Below, piece after piece: positions 13,368 to 21,804 of a stretch of 24,291 bases of DNA. Position numbers and translations under genes: made by a program. The notes below the pieces were generated by a model, which was given only the letters and a program-made list of their open reading frames with translations, did no database searches and was not told the origin of the DNA. The stretch spans positions 1-24,291 of the IMG/VR virus record IMGVR_UViG_3300021518_000011; one strand, given 5' to 3'. The DNA is from a virus. Position 1 is the first letter of the stretch. The number at the start of each line of letters is the position of its first letter.

Positions 13368-15428
13368 ATGGCTTCTGTCACCGAACAACTGATCATGAGG
13401 ATTGCCCTGATAGATGCCGTTACCCGGCCGCTTGATGGCATCAACAGCCAGCTGAACCGGGTGAAAGAGACCGCGCAAAGCGGCTTTGCCAATATCGCTG
13501 GCGGTGGCGCCGCCATGCTGGCCGGCACCATGGCGATCCAGAACGCGCTGGGGCCGGCCATTGAGATGGACAGGGCGTTGGCCGAAGTGGCCTCGCTCGA
13601 CGTCCATGAAAAGACCCTCAAGCAGCTCTCCGACACCGCGCTGCAGTTCTCCGTCAAGTATGGCGAATCGGCCAGCGCGTTTGTCAGTGCCTCCTACGAT
13701 ATCCAGTCCGCCATCGCCGGGTTGGAGGGCAATGAACTGCCCTCCTTTGCCCGCGCCTCTGGTGTGCTGGCCAAAGCCACCAAGGCCGACACCGCCACCA
13801 TCACCAACTACATGGGCACCATGTATGGCATCTTCGAGCAGCAGGCCAAGAAGATGGGGAAGGCCAACTGGGTGGAGGATATCGCCGGCAAGACCGCGCT
13901 CGCGGTGCAGATGTTCAAGACCACCGGTCAGGGCATGACCGACGCCTTCAAGGGCATTGGCGCCAACGCCACCGCCGCCGGGATCTCGATGGATGAGCAG
14001 TTCGCCGTACTCGGCCACCTGCAGGCCACCATGGGCGGCGGCGAGGCCGGTACCAAGTTCAAGTCCTTCCTGGCCGGTGTCGGCAGTGCCCAGAAAGCGC
14101 TCGGCCTCAAGTTCACCGACTCGGCCGGCAACATGCTGCCGGTGCTCGATATCCTGGACAAACTCAAAGCCCGTTATGGTGAAACCCTCACCGTGGCCGG
14201 CAGCGACGAGTTGAAAAAGGCGTTTGGCTCGGACGAAGCAGTGGCCATGATCAAACTCCTGATGAGCAACACCAAAGGGCTGGCCACCAGTATCAACGCC
14301 CTGGGCAACACCCACGGCATGGGCAAGGCCGAGCAGATGGCCGCCGCCATGACCGATCAGTGGCAGCGGGTCGAGTCTGCCTGGTTCGCGATCCGGGCCG
14401 CCGCCTTTGGGGCTGTGCTCCCCACCATCAACAAGGTGGTGGGCGCCTTTGCCGATGGCGGCGACGTGGTGCTGCGCTGGACCCGGATCTTTCCCAATTT
14501 CACCAAGGTGGTGGGGTACGCCGTGCTGGCCATCGCGGGCCTTGGCATCGTGACCGGTGCCTGGTTGATGCTGGCTGGCCTCGCCAAGCTGGCCACCCTG
14601 GCCTGGGCGCTGACCTTTGGCGGCCTCACCGCCCCCCTCACCCTGTTCAAGAAGGCCCTCGCGGGCCTGCGCCCGGTGATCATGGCCGTCAACATGGCCA
14701 TGAGCCTCAACCCGGCGGTGATCATCATCGGGGCGATCCTGGCGCTGGTCGCCGCCGTGGCGCTGGCCATCATCTACTGGGACGAACTGCGCGCCACCTT
14801 CGCGGTACTGACCGACTTTGAACTGCTGAGCGCCTTCTTTGGCGGTCTGGCCGAGACCTTTGGTCCGCTCGCCTCACAGGCACTGGCCCCTCTGGTGGAT
14901 TTCTTGACCCTCATCGTGGGGCTGCTCGGTCAGGGGATCGCCTGGCTTGGCAGCTTCTTTGAGCAGACCAACCAGGCCAGCGTCGGCATCGACAACGTGG
15001 CCGATGCCGGCCGCCGGATGGGCAATATCCTTGGCGCGGCCTTCGACACCCTGCTCACCCCGTGGCGGGCGCTCATTGCGCTCATCAAGACCGCGCTCGA
15101 TGCCTCGAATCAGTTCCTGGGTACCCAGTTCGATACCGGCACCTTGAACGTGGATGTGCTGCCAAAGTGGGCCGCCTCCCCCGTGGAGATAGCGCCACCC
15201 GCCGCTGTGGTGAATAGCCCCTTGGCTGACTACCGCCAGCAGACGCAGAGCAAGGTGCCATCCGGTGGCCTGGGCCAGCAGCTGATCCAGGCCAACGCGT
15301 CGGCCAGTGCGGCCAACCAGAAGCCGACCCGCGCCCTGCACATCAGCGGCGGGGTACATATCACCCCCCAAAACATGCCGACCCCGGACGAGCTGGAGAA
15401 AAACGCATGGGTGGAGCAACGCGGATGA
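13368..15428 (+). CDS. T: Tail tape measure protein (gpT-like)
   Basis: A 686-aa protein of the TP901-type tape measure family. Residues ~1-330 are the helical minor tail region (LIDAVTRPLDGINSQLNRVKE, ALAEVASLDVHEKTLKQLSDTALQFSVKYGESASAFVSASYDIQSAIAGL, TITNYMGTMYGIFEQQ, GMTDAFKGIGANATAAGISMDEQFAVLGHLQATMGGGEAGTKFKSFLAG). Two hydrophobic zones at ~380-420 and ~440-470 may enter the host membrane during DNA delivery. Its length sets tail length; P2 gpT is longer (815 aa), so this tail is probably a little shorter if scaling holds. It starts 3 bp after the E' frame and its stop overlaps the next gene (ATGA). Confidence 0.92.
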   Translation: MASVTEQLIMRIALIDAVTRPLDGINSQLNRVKETAQSGFANIAGGGAAMLAGTMAIQNALGPAIEMDRALAEVASLDVHEKTLKQLSDTALQFSVKYGESASAFVSASYDIQSAIAGLEGNELPSFARASGVLAKATKADTATITNYMGTMYGIFEQQAKKMGKANWVEDIAGKTALAVQMFKTTGQGMTDAFKGIGANATAAGISMDEQFAVLGHLQATMGGGEAGTKFKSFLAGVGSAQKALGLKFTDSAGNMLPVLDILDKLKARYGETLTVAGSDELKKAFGSDEAVAMIKLLMSNTKGLATSINALGNTHGMGKAEQMAAAMTDQWQRVESAWFAIRAAAFGAVLPTINKVVGAFADGGDVVLRWTRIFPNFTKVVGYAVLAIAGLGIVTGAWLMLAGLAKLATLAWALTFGGLTAPLTLFKKALAGLRPVIMAVNMAMSLNPAVIIIGAILALVAAVALAIIYWDELRATFAVLTDFELLSAFFGGLAETFGPLASQALAPLVDFLTLIVGLLGQGIAWLGSFFEQTNQASVGIDNVADAGRRMGNILGAAFDTLLTPWRALIALIKTALDASNQFLGTQFDTGTLNVDVLPKWAASPVEIAPPAAVVNSPLADYRQQTQSKVPSGGLGQQLIQANASASAANQKPTRALHISGGVHITPQNMPTPDELEKNAWVEQRG

Positions 15429-15748
15429 ACGAACCAAAGTACATCGATCTCCTGGTGGTGAACGGCGCTTGGCAACTCGATGCCGGCGGCCAGCCGCGCT
15501 ACACCCAGGACCGCCACAGCATCGGCCAGGACATCAAGCACCGCATCATGGAGTCGGGGCTGGCCCGCAAGCTCATCGGCGAGCGCAGCCCTACCCTGCG
15601 CGCCGACGTGATGACCGAGATTGAACTGCTGGTAGAAGACGACGAGCGGCTGGTGCCCGGCACCATCCTGATCCGTGAAGAGGCCCCCGACCGGGTGCTG
15701 GTCACCGCTCGCACCTATGAATTCGGCGAACTGGAGGTAACCCTGTGA
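15425..15748 (+). CDS. Baseplate wedge/sheath-initiator-like protein, DUF2590 (W position)
   Basis: A 107-aa protein taken from ATG 15425, which overlaps the tape measure stop (ATGA). An in-frame ATG at 15407 would add MGGATR inside the tape gene and is less likely. It resembles DUF2590 (YIDLLVVNGAWQLDAGGQPRYTQDRHSIGQDIKHRIMESGLARKLIGERS, then D.MTEIELLVEDDERLVPGTI). The IGQDIKHRIMESGL segment and position just before J suggest the job of P2 gpW/T4 gp25, which starts sheath polymerisation at the baseplate. Functional assignment is by position and general resemblance. Confidence 0.8.
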   Translation: MNEPKYIDLLVVNGAWQLDAGGQPRYTQDRHSIGQDIKHRIMESGLARKLIGERSPTLRADVMTEIELLVEDDERLVPGTILIREEAPDRVLVTARTYEFGELEVTL

Positions 15749-16932
15749 ACCTGCGCCCGAACGTGGACTTTATGGCCCTGCTGGCCGAGGCCGGTGTGCC
15801 GACCACCGAGCAGGCCATGGAGGCCGAGCTCAAAAAGGAGGTGGTGGCCACCGGCTCCCTCATCACCAACGACAGCGATGTGAGCCCCTTCTGGCGGCTG
15901 GTGCGCGGGGTGGTCATTACCCCGGCGCTCTGGCTTATCCGCACCCTGCTGGCGGGCCATGTGCTGCCCAACACCTTTGCGGCCACCGCCACCGATGCCT
16001 ATCTCGATCTCAAGGCCTGGGATGTTGACCTGACCCGTAAGGCCGCCCAGAAGACCCGGGGGGTGATCCACTTCGTCAAGGTGAACCCTGGCGAGGCGGT
16101 CACCATCCCGGCTGATATCTGGATCACCACCGAGCGCATCAACGGCACCATCTACCGGGTGAAGCCCTTGCAGGCGATGGTCAGCCCCGCCGGCGAGGCG
16201 GTAGCCAAGGTGGTCTGCGAGGCAGAGTTCGCCGGCAGCGCCTGGAATCTGGCCCCGGGCTATTACAACCTGCTGAGCGAACCGGTCACCGGCATCCTGT
16301 CGGCCCGCAACGATGACAAGGAGTGGATCACCACCCAGGGCGCCGATGCCGAGGGCAACGACGCGCTCGGCTTGCGCATCCAGAACCAGTTTTCGGCGGT
16401 GGGCCGCTACCACATCGATGCGATTTACCGCTCCATGCTGGCCAGCGTGGCGGGGATCCGGGCCGATCACATCTTCTTTGAGCATGAAGGGCCCCGCGGC
16501 CCGGGTACCGCCAACGCTTACATCCTGCTGGAAGTGGGCGCCACCCCGGCCAGCCTCATCAACCAGCTCAACGACTACGTGGGCCGCCAGGGCAACCATG
16601 GCCACGGCGATGACCTGTTCGTGATGAGCATCCCCGAGACCCAGCACAGCCTGACCCTTGAGTTATGGCCCCAGCCCAACCTCACCGACGAGCAGAAAGC
16701 CGCGCTCAAGGCGGGCGCCGAGAACCTGGTCAAGGCGGCATTTCGCCAGTCGGCGGATTTCCCAAGCGTCACCCGCACCTGGCCGCGCTCGCGCTTCTCG
16801 CTCTCCCTGCTGGCCCGCGAGCTGCACAGCCAGTTCCCGCAGCTGCAGAGCCTCAAGTTTGCGCAAGATGACATCGTGTCGGGGCTGGCCATCCCGCGCC
16901 TGAGCACGCTGGAGGTGACTCTGCATGACTGA
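15745..16932 (+). CDS. J: Baseplate wedge protein J-like
   Basis: A 395-aa protein starting at GTG 15745, overlapping the previous stop (GTGA). It belongs to the baseplate J-like family: the SDVSPFWRLVRGVVITPALWLIRTLL segment, the strand-rich LDLKAWDVDLTRKAAQKTRGVIHFVKVNPGEAVTIPADIWITT section, the QGADAEGNDALGLRIQNQFSAVGRYHIDAIYRSMLASVAGIR motif and a C-terminal TRTWPRSRFSLSLLARELHSQFPQLQSL.F end. It forms part of the wedge joining hub to fibres. It overlaps the next gene by 8 bp. It is longer than P2 gpJ (302 aa), as in HP1-type phages. Confidence 0.9.
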   Translation: MNLRPNVDFMALLAEAGVPTTEQAMEAELKKEVVATGSLITNDSDVSPFWRLVRGVVITPALWLIRTLLAGHVLPNTFAATATDAYLDLKAWDVDLTRKAAQKTRGVIHFVKVNPGEAVTIPADIWITTERINGTIYRVKPLQAMVSPAGEAVAKVVCEAEFAGSAWNLAPGYYNLLSEPVTGILSARNDDKEWITTQGADAEGNDALGLRIQNQFSAVGRYHIDAIYRSMLASVAGIRADHIFFEHEGPRGPGTANAYILLEVGATPASLINQLNDYVGRQGNHGHGDDLFVMSIPETQHSLTLELWPQPNLTDEQKAALKAGAENLVKAAFRQSADFPSVTRTWPRSRFSLSLLARELHSQFPQLQSLKFAQDDIVSGLAIPRLSTLEVTLHD

Positions 16933-17584
16933 CCCAATCCCGCTTGAACACGACCTGCAGGCGCCAGCACTGCCCGATGCCAGCGCCCCCTGGTGGGAAG
17001 ACGGCTACACCATCAGCCCGGCCCACGCCGAGCCCGGGTTTCTGGCCAAGGGGATCAACGCCTTCTGGCAACGGGTCAAGGGCTGGCTGCTGCTGCCACT
17101 GGCCCAGCAAGACCCGCTGACCTGCTCGGCGTCCCTGCTGGCGCTGCTCGCCTGGGAACGGGACATCACTCGCTTCAACGGCGAGCCGCTCGATCTTTTC
17201 CGCAAGCGGGTCAAGTTCGCCTTTGTGAACGCCCGGGACGCCGGCGAGGTGGCCGGCTTTAAGCGCATCTTCGAGCGCCTGGGCATTGGCTGGTGTGACA
17301 TTCACGAGCGCCAAGCCGGCGCCCCCTGGGATGTCATCACCATCGAAGTGACCGACAGCGACCTCACCGCCAACCAGAAGTTGATGGAGACCTTGATCCA
17401 ACACTATGGCCGCACCTGCCGCCGCTATCGCTTTCAAGTGGTGTACCCCGTTGCTGCTGATCTGGTCTCCGGGCGCATGGAGATGGGGGCACAGGTAGCC
17501 GGCGCGGCCCTGTACTTCGAGAACGAATGGGCCAGTGCCGTCGCACTCGCCTGCTCATTGGGATTTGATAAGGAGGTGCGATGA
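16925..17584 (+). CDS. I: Baseplate/tail protein I-like
   Basis: A 219-aa protein of the P2 gpI tail protein family. Supporting features are the LLPLAQQDPLTCSASLLALLAWERDITRFNGEPLDLFRKRVKFAFVNARDAGEVAGFKRIFERLGIG core, which is the family hallmark (L..LAW...V..W......R..V......H...GT..gl...L). It links the wedge to the tail fibres. It starts 8 bp inside the J gene and its stop overlaps the lectin-like fibre gene (ATGA). The C-terminal ~50 residues (VVYPVAADLVSGRMEMGAQVAGAALYFENEWAS) are an extra section compared with short gpI proteins and may form the fibre attachment part. Confidence 0.9.
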   Translation: MTDPIPLEHDLQAPALPDASAPWWEDGYTISPAHAEPGFLAKGINAFWQRVKGWLLLPLAQQDPLTCSASLLALLAWERDITRFNGEPLDLFRKRVKFAFVNARDAGEVAGFKRIFERLGIGWCDIHERQAGAPWDVITIEVTDSDLTANQKLMETLIQHYGRTCRRYRFQVVYPVAADLVSGRMEMGAQVAGAALYFENEWASAVALACSLGFDKEVR

Positions 17585-18948
17585 GCTCATTACATGGCGA
17601 TGCCGCAGTTGCGCGCCTGGACGCGGCGGTGGATGCCTTCTTGGACATCATGACCGCGCCGGAAAACACCCTGGTACCGGTCCCTGAACGGTCACCACAA
17701 CCGAGCTTGGCAGAGCGCGCGCGGGTGAACCTGAAACCCAGTACCGACCTGGCCAAAAGGTATGCCGACGAGGCCCGCCGTTCGGCGCAAGAAGCCGCCC
17801 AAATCACAGGGCTGGAGACCGTGGCCGATGCCATTGGGTTGGCTGCCCTGCCGCTACCGGATGTGTGGGCGCCGCTGAGCGACAACCTGCGCCTTATCAC
17901 CGGCTATGGCCGGGAGGTGCTGGTCGGGGCGGATGTGGTAGCACGGATGGTCAATTTCTCCCGCAGCACCACGGCAACCTATATCGGCAAAGATGGCACG
18001 TTGAAAACCGCGGCCGCGAACGAGCCGCGCTTTGAAAAAGAAGGGCTGCTGATTGAGGGGCCGAGTACAAATATTTGGTCATCACAAACGGCCGTCGATT
18101 CAGTGAATGCCGCGCCGGCACAGACAGCGCTGCCAGATGGCACTACCGGTAGCAGTTACAAAATCACACCGACAGCCGCGGCCCATGCGTATGTGCGAAA
18201 GAACTTCTCGGCGCAATCTGGCAACCACACATTATCTTGTTTCGCAAAACTTGATGATGGGTCGATGGCGATGCCGGCCATTTACTGCGGGTTTAATGGG
18301 GGGCTGAGCACCAAGCTCGCCGGCAGCTATATCGGTAACGGTTGGTGGAGAATGCAGGCTCTCCTGCCGGCACCCACGGGAAATATTGGTTTTGGTTACC
18401 AGCCCGGCGCCACTGAGACAACACCCGTCTGGGTTTGCAATTTTCAGCTCGAAGCACTCCCGTTCGCCAGCTCCTATATCCCGACCAATGGCGCAGCGGT
18501 AACAAGGGCCGCCGATCGTGCGTGGATCCAGGCGACAGGCAATATCGGCCGAGTGGCCACGGTATCGGTGATTGCTCATCCGCTCAATCCCGCCAACATG
18601 CCGCGCGCCTTTGTGTTTGGTGCCAGTGGCTTTGGTGGGGTGGAGGCATCGGGAGCGAACTATCTCTTCACCGGGATCGGCCAATCCTCAACGTATGTGG
18701 CCATCGGCCCAGAGGCCACCGCGCGCGTCTTTGCCCGTCGTGTCACCGCCGTGACCTTTGGCGTCGGCGTACGCGCCGCCATTACCCCCATGGAACCCGG
18801 TGGCGCGGATTGGGGAGACTTCATTCACATCGGCGGTGTGCTGACCGGTGGCGCCCACAAGCTGCCGTTCTGGGGCCACCTGCGCGATTTCAAAGTGTGG
18901 ATGGAACCCCGCAACCTCACTGATACACAGCTCAAGGCGGTAGCATGA
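17581..18948 (+). CDS. Lectin-like fibre or spike protein
   Basis: A 455-aa protein between I and the main fibre. Residues 1-~110 are helical with no clear match (possible baseplate attachment). Residues ~118-315 hold a typical jelly-roll/concanavalin-like carbohydrate-binding pattern: FSRSTTATYIGKDGTLKTAAANEPRFEKEGLLIEGPSTNIW at the start, VCNFQLEALPFASSYIPTNGAAVTRAAD at the end. The last ~135 residues (VATVSVIAHPLNPANMPRAFVFGASGF ... WGHLRDFKVWMEPRNLTDTQLKAVA) look like a second concanavalin/LamG-like domain. It could bind host surface sugars. The central section (~18060-18460) is visibly richer in A and T than its neighbours, which suggests domain exchange. ATGA overlaps flank it on both sides. 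Confidence 0.8.
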   Translation: MSSLHGDAAVARLDAAVDAFLDIMTAPENTLVPVPERSPQPSLAERARVNLKPSTDLAKRYADEARRSAQEAAQITGLETVADAIGLAALPLPDVWAPLSDNLRLITGYGREVLVGADVVARMVNFSRSTTATYIGKDGTLKTAAANEPRFEKEGLLIEGPSTNIWSSQTAVDSVNAAPAQTALPDGTTGSSYKITPTAAAHAYVRKNFSAQSGNHTLSCFAKLDDGSMAMPAIYCGFNGGLSTKLAGSYIGNGWWRMQALLPAPTGNIGFGYQPGATETTPVWVCNFQLEALPFASSYIPTNGAAVTRAADRAWIQATGNIGRVATVSVIAHPLNPANMPRAFVFGASGFGGVEASGANYLFTGIGQSSTYVAIGPEATARVFARRVTAVTFGVGVRAAITPMEPGGADWGDFIHIGGVLTGGAHKLPFWGHLRDFKVWMEPRNLTDTQLKAVA

Positions 18949-19265
18949 CCGCTTTTATCGACCTCAACCTCAAGGCGGCCGATGAGGCCGCCATGACCAC
19001 GGCCCTGCTGGCTGCAGGCTTTATCAAGGACAGCGAGAGCGACACCCTCTATCACCCTGCGGCCTCGCTGCAGCGACTACCGCCCGGGATGGTGACCCGC
19101 CCCACCGGCGAGGTGACCATCGTCGATGGCATCGCGCTGGAAGTCCGCGAGCCGGTCCCCGGCTATCACGCCAATGTGCGCACCACCTCTCCAGCCCTGG
19201 CCGAGGCACTGGCCCCGGTGTCACTCAACCCGGCCCCGGCCAATCCTCAATACGTTTGGGCATAA
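18945..19265 (+). CDS. Conserved-looking small protein between fibre genes, function unknown
   Basis: A 106-aa protein with an ATGA overlap with the lectin-like fibre gene; its stop is 11 bp before the collar fibre gene. The sequence (MTAFIDLNLKAADEAAMTTALLAAGFI, then a proline-rich middle and the end PAPANPQYVWA) lacks signal peptide, membrane segment or known motif. Similar small proteins occur next to fibre genes in several phages. It may be a fibre or baseplate accessory, or a chaperone for the lectin-like protein. I do not recognise a family. Confidence 0.75.
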   Translation: MTAFIDLNLKAADEAAMTTALLAAGFIKDSESDTLYHPAASLQRLPPGMVTRPTGEVTIVDGIALEVREPVPGYHANVRTTSPALAEALAPVSLNPAPANPQYVWA

Positions 19266-19276
19266 GGTCTACCACC

Positions 19277-21364
19277 ATGAGTCAAGTTATTACCAATGCG
19301 TTTGCCCGTTACCTGCGGGACTGCCTGAGCAATGAACGTCCCGTGGTGTTGGACGAATTTGTGCTGGCCAATATCCCCGGGCTGAACCCGGACAAGCCTG
19401 TCAGCCCGGATGCAACCCTCCCCCCAGCCAATCAGATTGTCTATCGCAAAGCCGTGGACCAGCGCGGCAACATCAACAATGACGCGGTGGCCTACACCAT
19501 CGTGATGGACACCACTATCGGCGATTTCAGCTTCAACGCCATGTACCTCATCAACAAGGCCACCGGTGTGGTGGGGATGATTGTGCACAAGGGGCTGGAA
19601 ACCAAGCTCAAGACCAATGAGGCCGCCGGCCAGACCGGCAACAGCCTGGTCAAGTCCATGTTGATGGAATACAACCGCGCCGCCGCCGTCACGGCCACCC
19701 ACGTGGACGCCAGCACCTGGCAAATCGACTATGCCGCTCGCCTGCGCGGGATGGACGACGACTTGCGCCTGCAGGCGCTGCAGTTCTTCGGGCCAGCCAC
19801 CTTCTACGGCAACGGCTTTAACTTGGTCAACGAATCCGGGGTCTACAAGGTGCAGCCCGGGGTGGCTTATGTGGGCGGCCTGCGGGCAGAGCTGAGCGAG
19901 GTCAAGAAGGTGACCCCGGGCGCCAAACCGGTGGGGCTCTGGCTCGATATCTACCGGGCGGGCTCCCTGCTCGATGCCTGGGTGAATCACTTCACCCTTA
20001 GCTTAAGTGTGCCGGAGCTCACCGACTACCTGGACAGCAACGGCTATCAGCACCACGTGGCCAAGGTGGCCATCGTCAATGCGGATGGCAGCGTGACCGA
20101 CGTACGCCGCAAGCGCACCATCGAGCTGACCGGAGACGTGACCGGCAAGGGCATCCTGGAGGACGCCCAGGGCGTCACCATCGCGGTGGAGATCAAAGAC
20201 GGCAGTCACCGCCACCAGTGGGGCGATCTTGACCAGGTACCGGTCACCGCCAGCCGTTGGCCCAGCTATGCCGAGGTGACCAACAAACCGGATCTGGCAG
20301 CGGCCAACCACAGCCACCCGGGCACGCTGACCAACCCGATCCCGCTGGCCAAGGAAGACCTGAACACCCTTGTCACCCCCAGCGTGTTTCGTCAGGACTC
20401 CGATGCCAATGCCGCTGCCTCACTGAACTACCCCGAGCCTAAAGCCGGCTCCCTGACCGTGACCGGCGGGGCCGGGGTGCAGCAGCGTTACCACGTTTAC
20501 AACACCAGCCGGATTTACACCCGCGCCCAGTACAACACCGGGGCCTTTACCCCCTGGGCGCGGGACTACAACACCCTGAACAAGCCAAGCGCCGATGACG
20601 TGGGCCTGGGCAAGCTCTCCAACAAGGCAGCCAGTTACGATGCCACAGCCGACACCTATGCCCTGCGCGACGGGTCAGGCGACCTGCAAGCCCGCACCCT
20701 GCGCACCAACCTGGTCGATGAACAGCGCATGGTTGGCGCGGTGGCCTTTCGGGTCGACTACGGCAACGACAGCTATCTGCGCTACTGCGCCAGCCAGTCA
20801 GCATTTCGTCAGTGGCTCAACCAGGCAGCCACGAGCTGGGAGGTGGGCTGGCGCTTAGGGATCTCGGATCCCAACCACGCAATGACCGAATACCACATCC
20901 CGGGGAAAACGGCGGTGATGACCTACCTGGCGGCCGATGGTGCTTATCGGGTTGCCTCTTCGAACGGTCAAGGGGGTGCCACCTTCGTGCGCATGACCAT
21001 CGACACCGGGGGCAATGTCACCTTTGCAGGGGCAGTGAATGACAGCTCGGGCCGCTGCTACAGTCCGGGCAACCAACCCCACTACACCCACAACCATAAA
21101 GCGGCGCAGGGCAGTGCTGACGTGGTAGCCGGCTCTTATGACGCCATCGGCGCTTATGTGTTTGCAGCCCTGATCCCGGCCGGCGGCAAAACCAGCCACG
21201 GCCAGCGCGCGGCGGGGGCCTACCTGCGGCCCTGTTCAGCCTCTGAGTGGGGTTATGCCGGCTACAGCCTGCCAGGCACCTGGCAGTGCATGGGCGACAT
21301 CATGGGTGCCAACGACGATGAACGCTATGACGACCGGGCCACCTTGTGGATCCGGGTCGCCTGA
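19277..21364 (+). CDS. H: Tail fibre protein with collar domain (gpH-like)
   Basis: A 695-aa protein starting at ATG 19277, preceded by AAGG at 19264; an in-frame TTG-type start at 19256 is less likely. Residues 1-~150 match the P2-type phage tail-collar fibre domain (VITNAFARYLRDCLSNERPVVLDEFVLANIPGL...). Around 307-330 is the repeat-like HRHQWGDLDQVPVTASRWPSYAEVTNKP and HSH motifs; HTHNH occurs near residue 598. The end (YLRPCSASEWGYAGYSLPGTWQCMGDIMGANDDERYDDRATLWIRVA) is common to many receptor-binding fibre tips. His-x-His motifs may bind metal along the trimer axis, as in T4 gp37. The C-terminal half is where host specificity should lie. Confidence 0.92.
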   Translation: MSQVITNAFARYLRDCLSNERPVVLDEFVLANIPGLNPDKPVSPDATLPPANQIVYRKAVDQRGNINNDAVAYTIVMDTTIGDFSFNAMYLINKATGVVGMIVHKGLETKLKTNEAAGQTGNSLVKSMLMEYNRAAAVTATHVDASTWQIDYAARLRGMDDDLRLQALQFFGPATFYGNGFNLVNESGVYKVQPGVAYVGGLRAELSEVKKVTPGAKPVGLWLDIYRAGSLLDAWVNHFTLSLSVPELTDYLDSNGYQHHVAKVAIVNADGSVTDVRRKRTIELTGDVTGKGILEDAQGVTIAVEIKDGSHRHQWGDLDQVPVTASRWPSYAEVTNKPDLAAANHSHPGTLTNPIPLAKEDLNTLVTPSVFRQDSDANAAASLNYPEPKAGSLTVTGGAGVQQRYHVYNTSRIYTRAQYNTGAFTPWARDYNTLNKPSADDVGLGKLSNKAASYDATADTYALRDGSGDLQARTLRTNLVDEQRMVGAVAFRVDYGNDSYLRYCASQSAFRQWLNQAATSWEVGWRLGISDPNHAMTEYHIPGKTAVMTYLAADGAYRVASSNGQGGATFVRMTIDTGGNVTFAGAVNDSSGRCYSPGNQPHYTHNHKAAQGSADVVAGSYDAIGAYVFAALIPAGGKTSHGQRAAGAYLRPCSASEWGYAGYSLPGTWQCMGDIMGANDDERYDDRATLWIRVA

Positions 21365-21378
21365 GAGAGGAGAACCTG

Positions 21379-21804
21379 ATGGAACGAATTGAAGTACTCA
21401 GCGCCGTGCACCCTCGCCATTATGCGGGTGACACCGACAGCATCACCCTGGATGTGCGCTTTGCCCACTTGCCTGAGCCGGTCCAGTTCACCGCCTGCAA
21501 GGATGACCCGGAGGAGCATGGCCGCGAGCTCTACAGCCGGGCGGTGTTCGGGGAGTTTGGCGATATCGAGGTGATCCCCCTGCCACCGCCGACCGAGGCC
21601 GAGCAGCAGGCCCGTCTCGATGCGCTGCTCAAGCAGGCCGCCAATGCCATGGCCCCGCTGCTCGATGCCGAGGCGCTGGGCATCATCAGCGAGGCCGAGC
21701 GCGAGCAGCTCACCACCTGGCAGCGCTACCGAGTCGCCCTCTACCGCCTGCCGCAAGGCGATGGCTGGCCGACCGAGGTCAGGTGGCCGGAGGCACCACG
21801 ATGA
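21379..21804 (+). CDS. Tail fibre assembly protein (gpG-like)
   Basis: A 141-aa protein starting at ATG 21379, after a strong AGAGAGGAGA site. Its position directly after the fibre gene and its C-terminal pattern (EAEQQARLDALLKQAANAMAPLLDAEALGIISEAEREQLTTWQRYRVALYRLPQGDGWPTEVRWPEAP) fit caudoviral tail fibre assembly proteins, where L..W..YR..L......P.....WP is the hallmark. The N-terminal part (MERIEVLSAVHPRHYAGDTDSITLDVRF) looks like a separate small domain. It probably helps fold and trimerise the fibre. The stop overlaps the next gene (ATGA). Confidence 0.87.
   Translation: MERIEVLSAVHPRHYAGDTDSITLDVRFAHLPEPVQFTACKDDPEEHGRELYSRAVFGEFGDIEVIPLPPPTEAEQQARLDALLKQAANAMAPLLDAEALGIISEAEREQLTTWQRYRVALYRLPQGDGWPTEVRWPEAPR

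Noticed and set aside
13293-14315. A 340-codon - strand frame over the tape measure
   Set aside because: It is antisense to a clear tape measure protein; composition is typical of a shadow frame.
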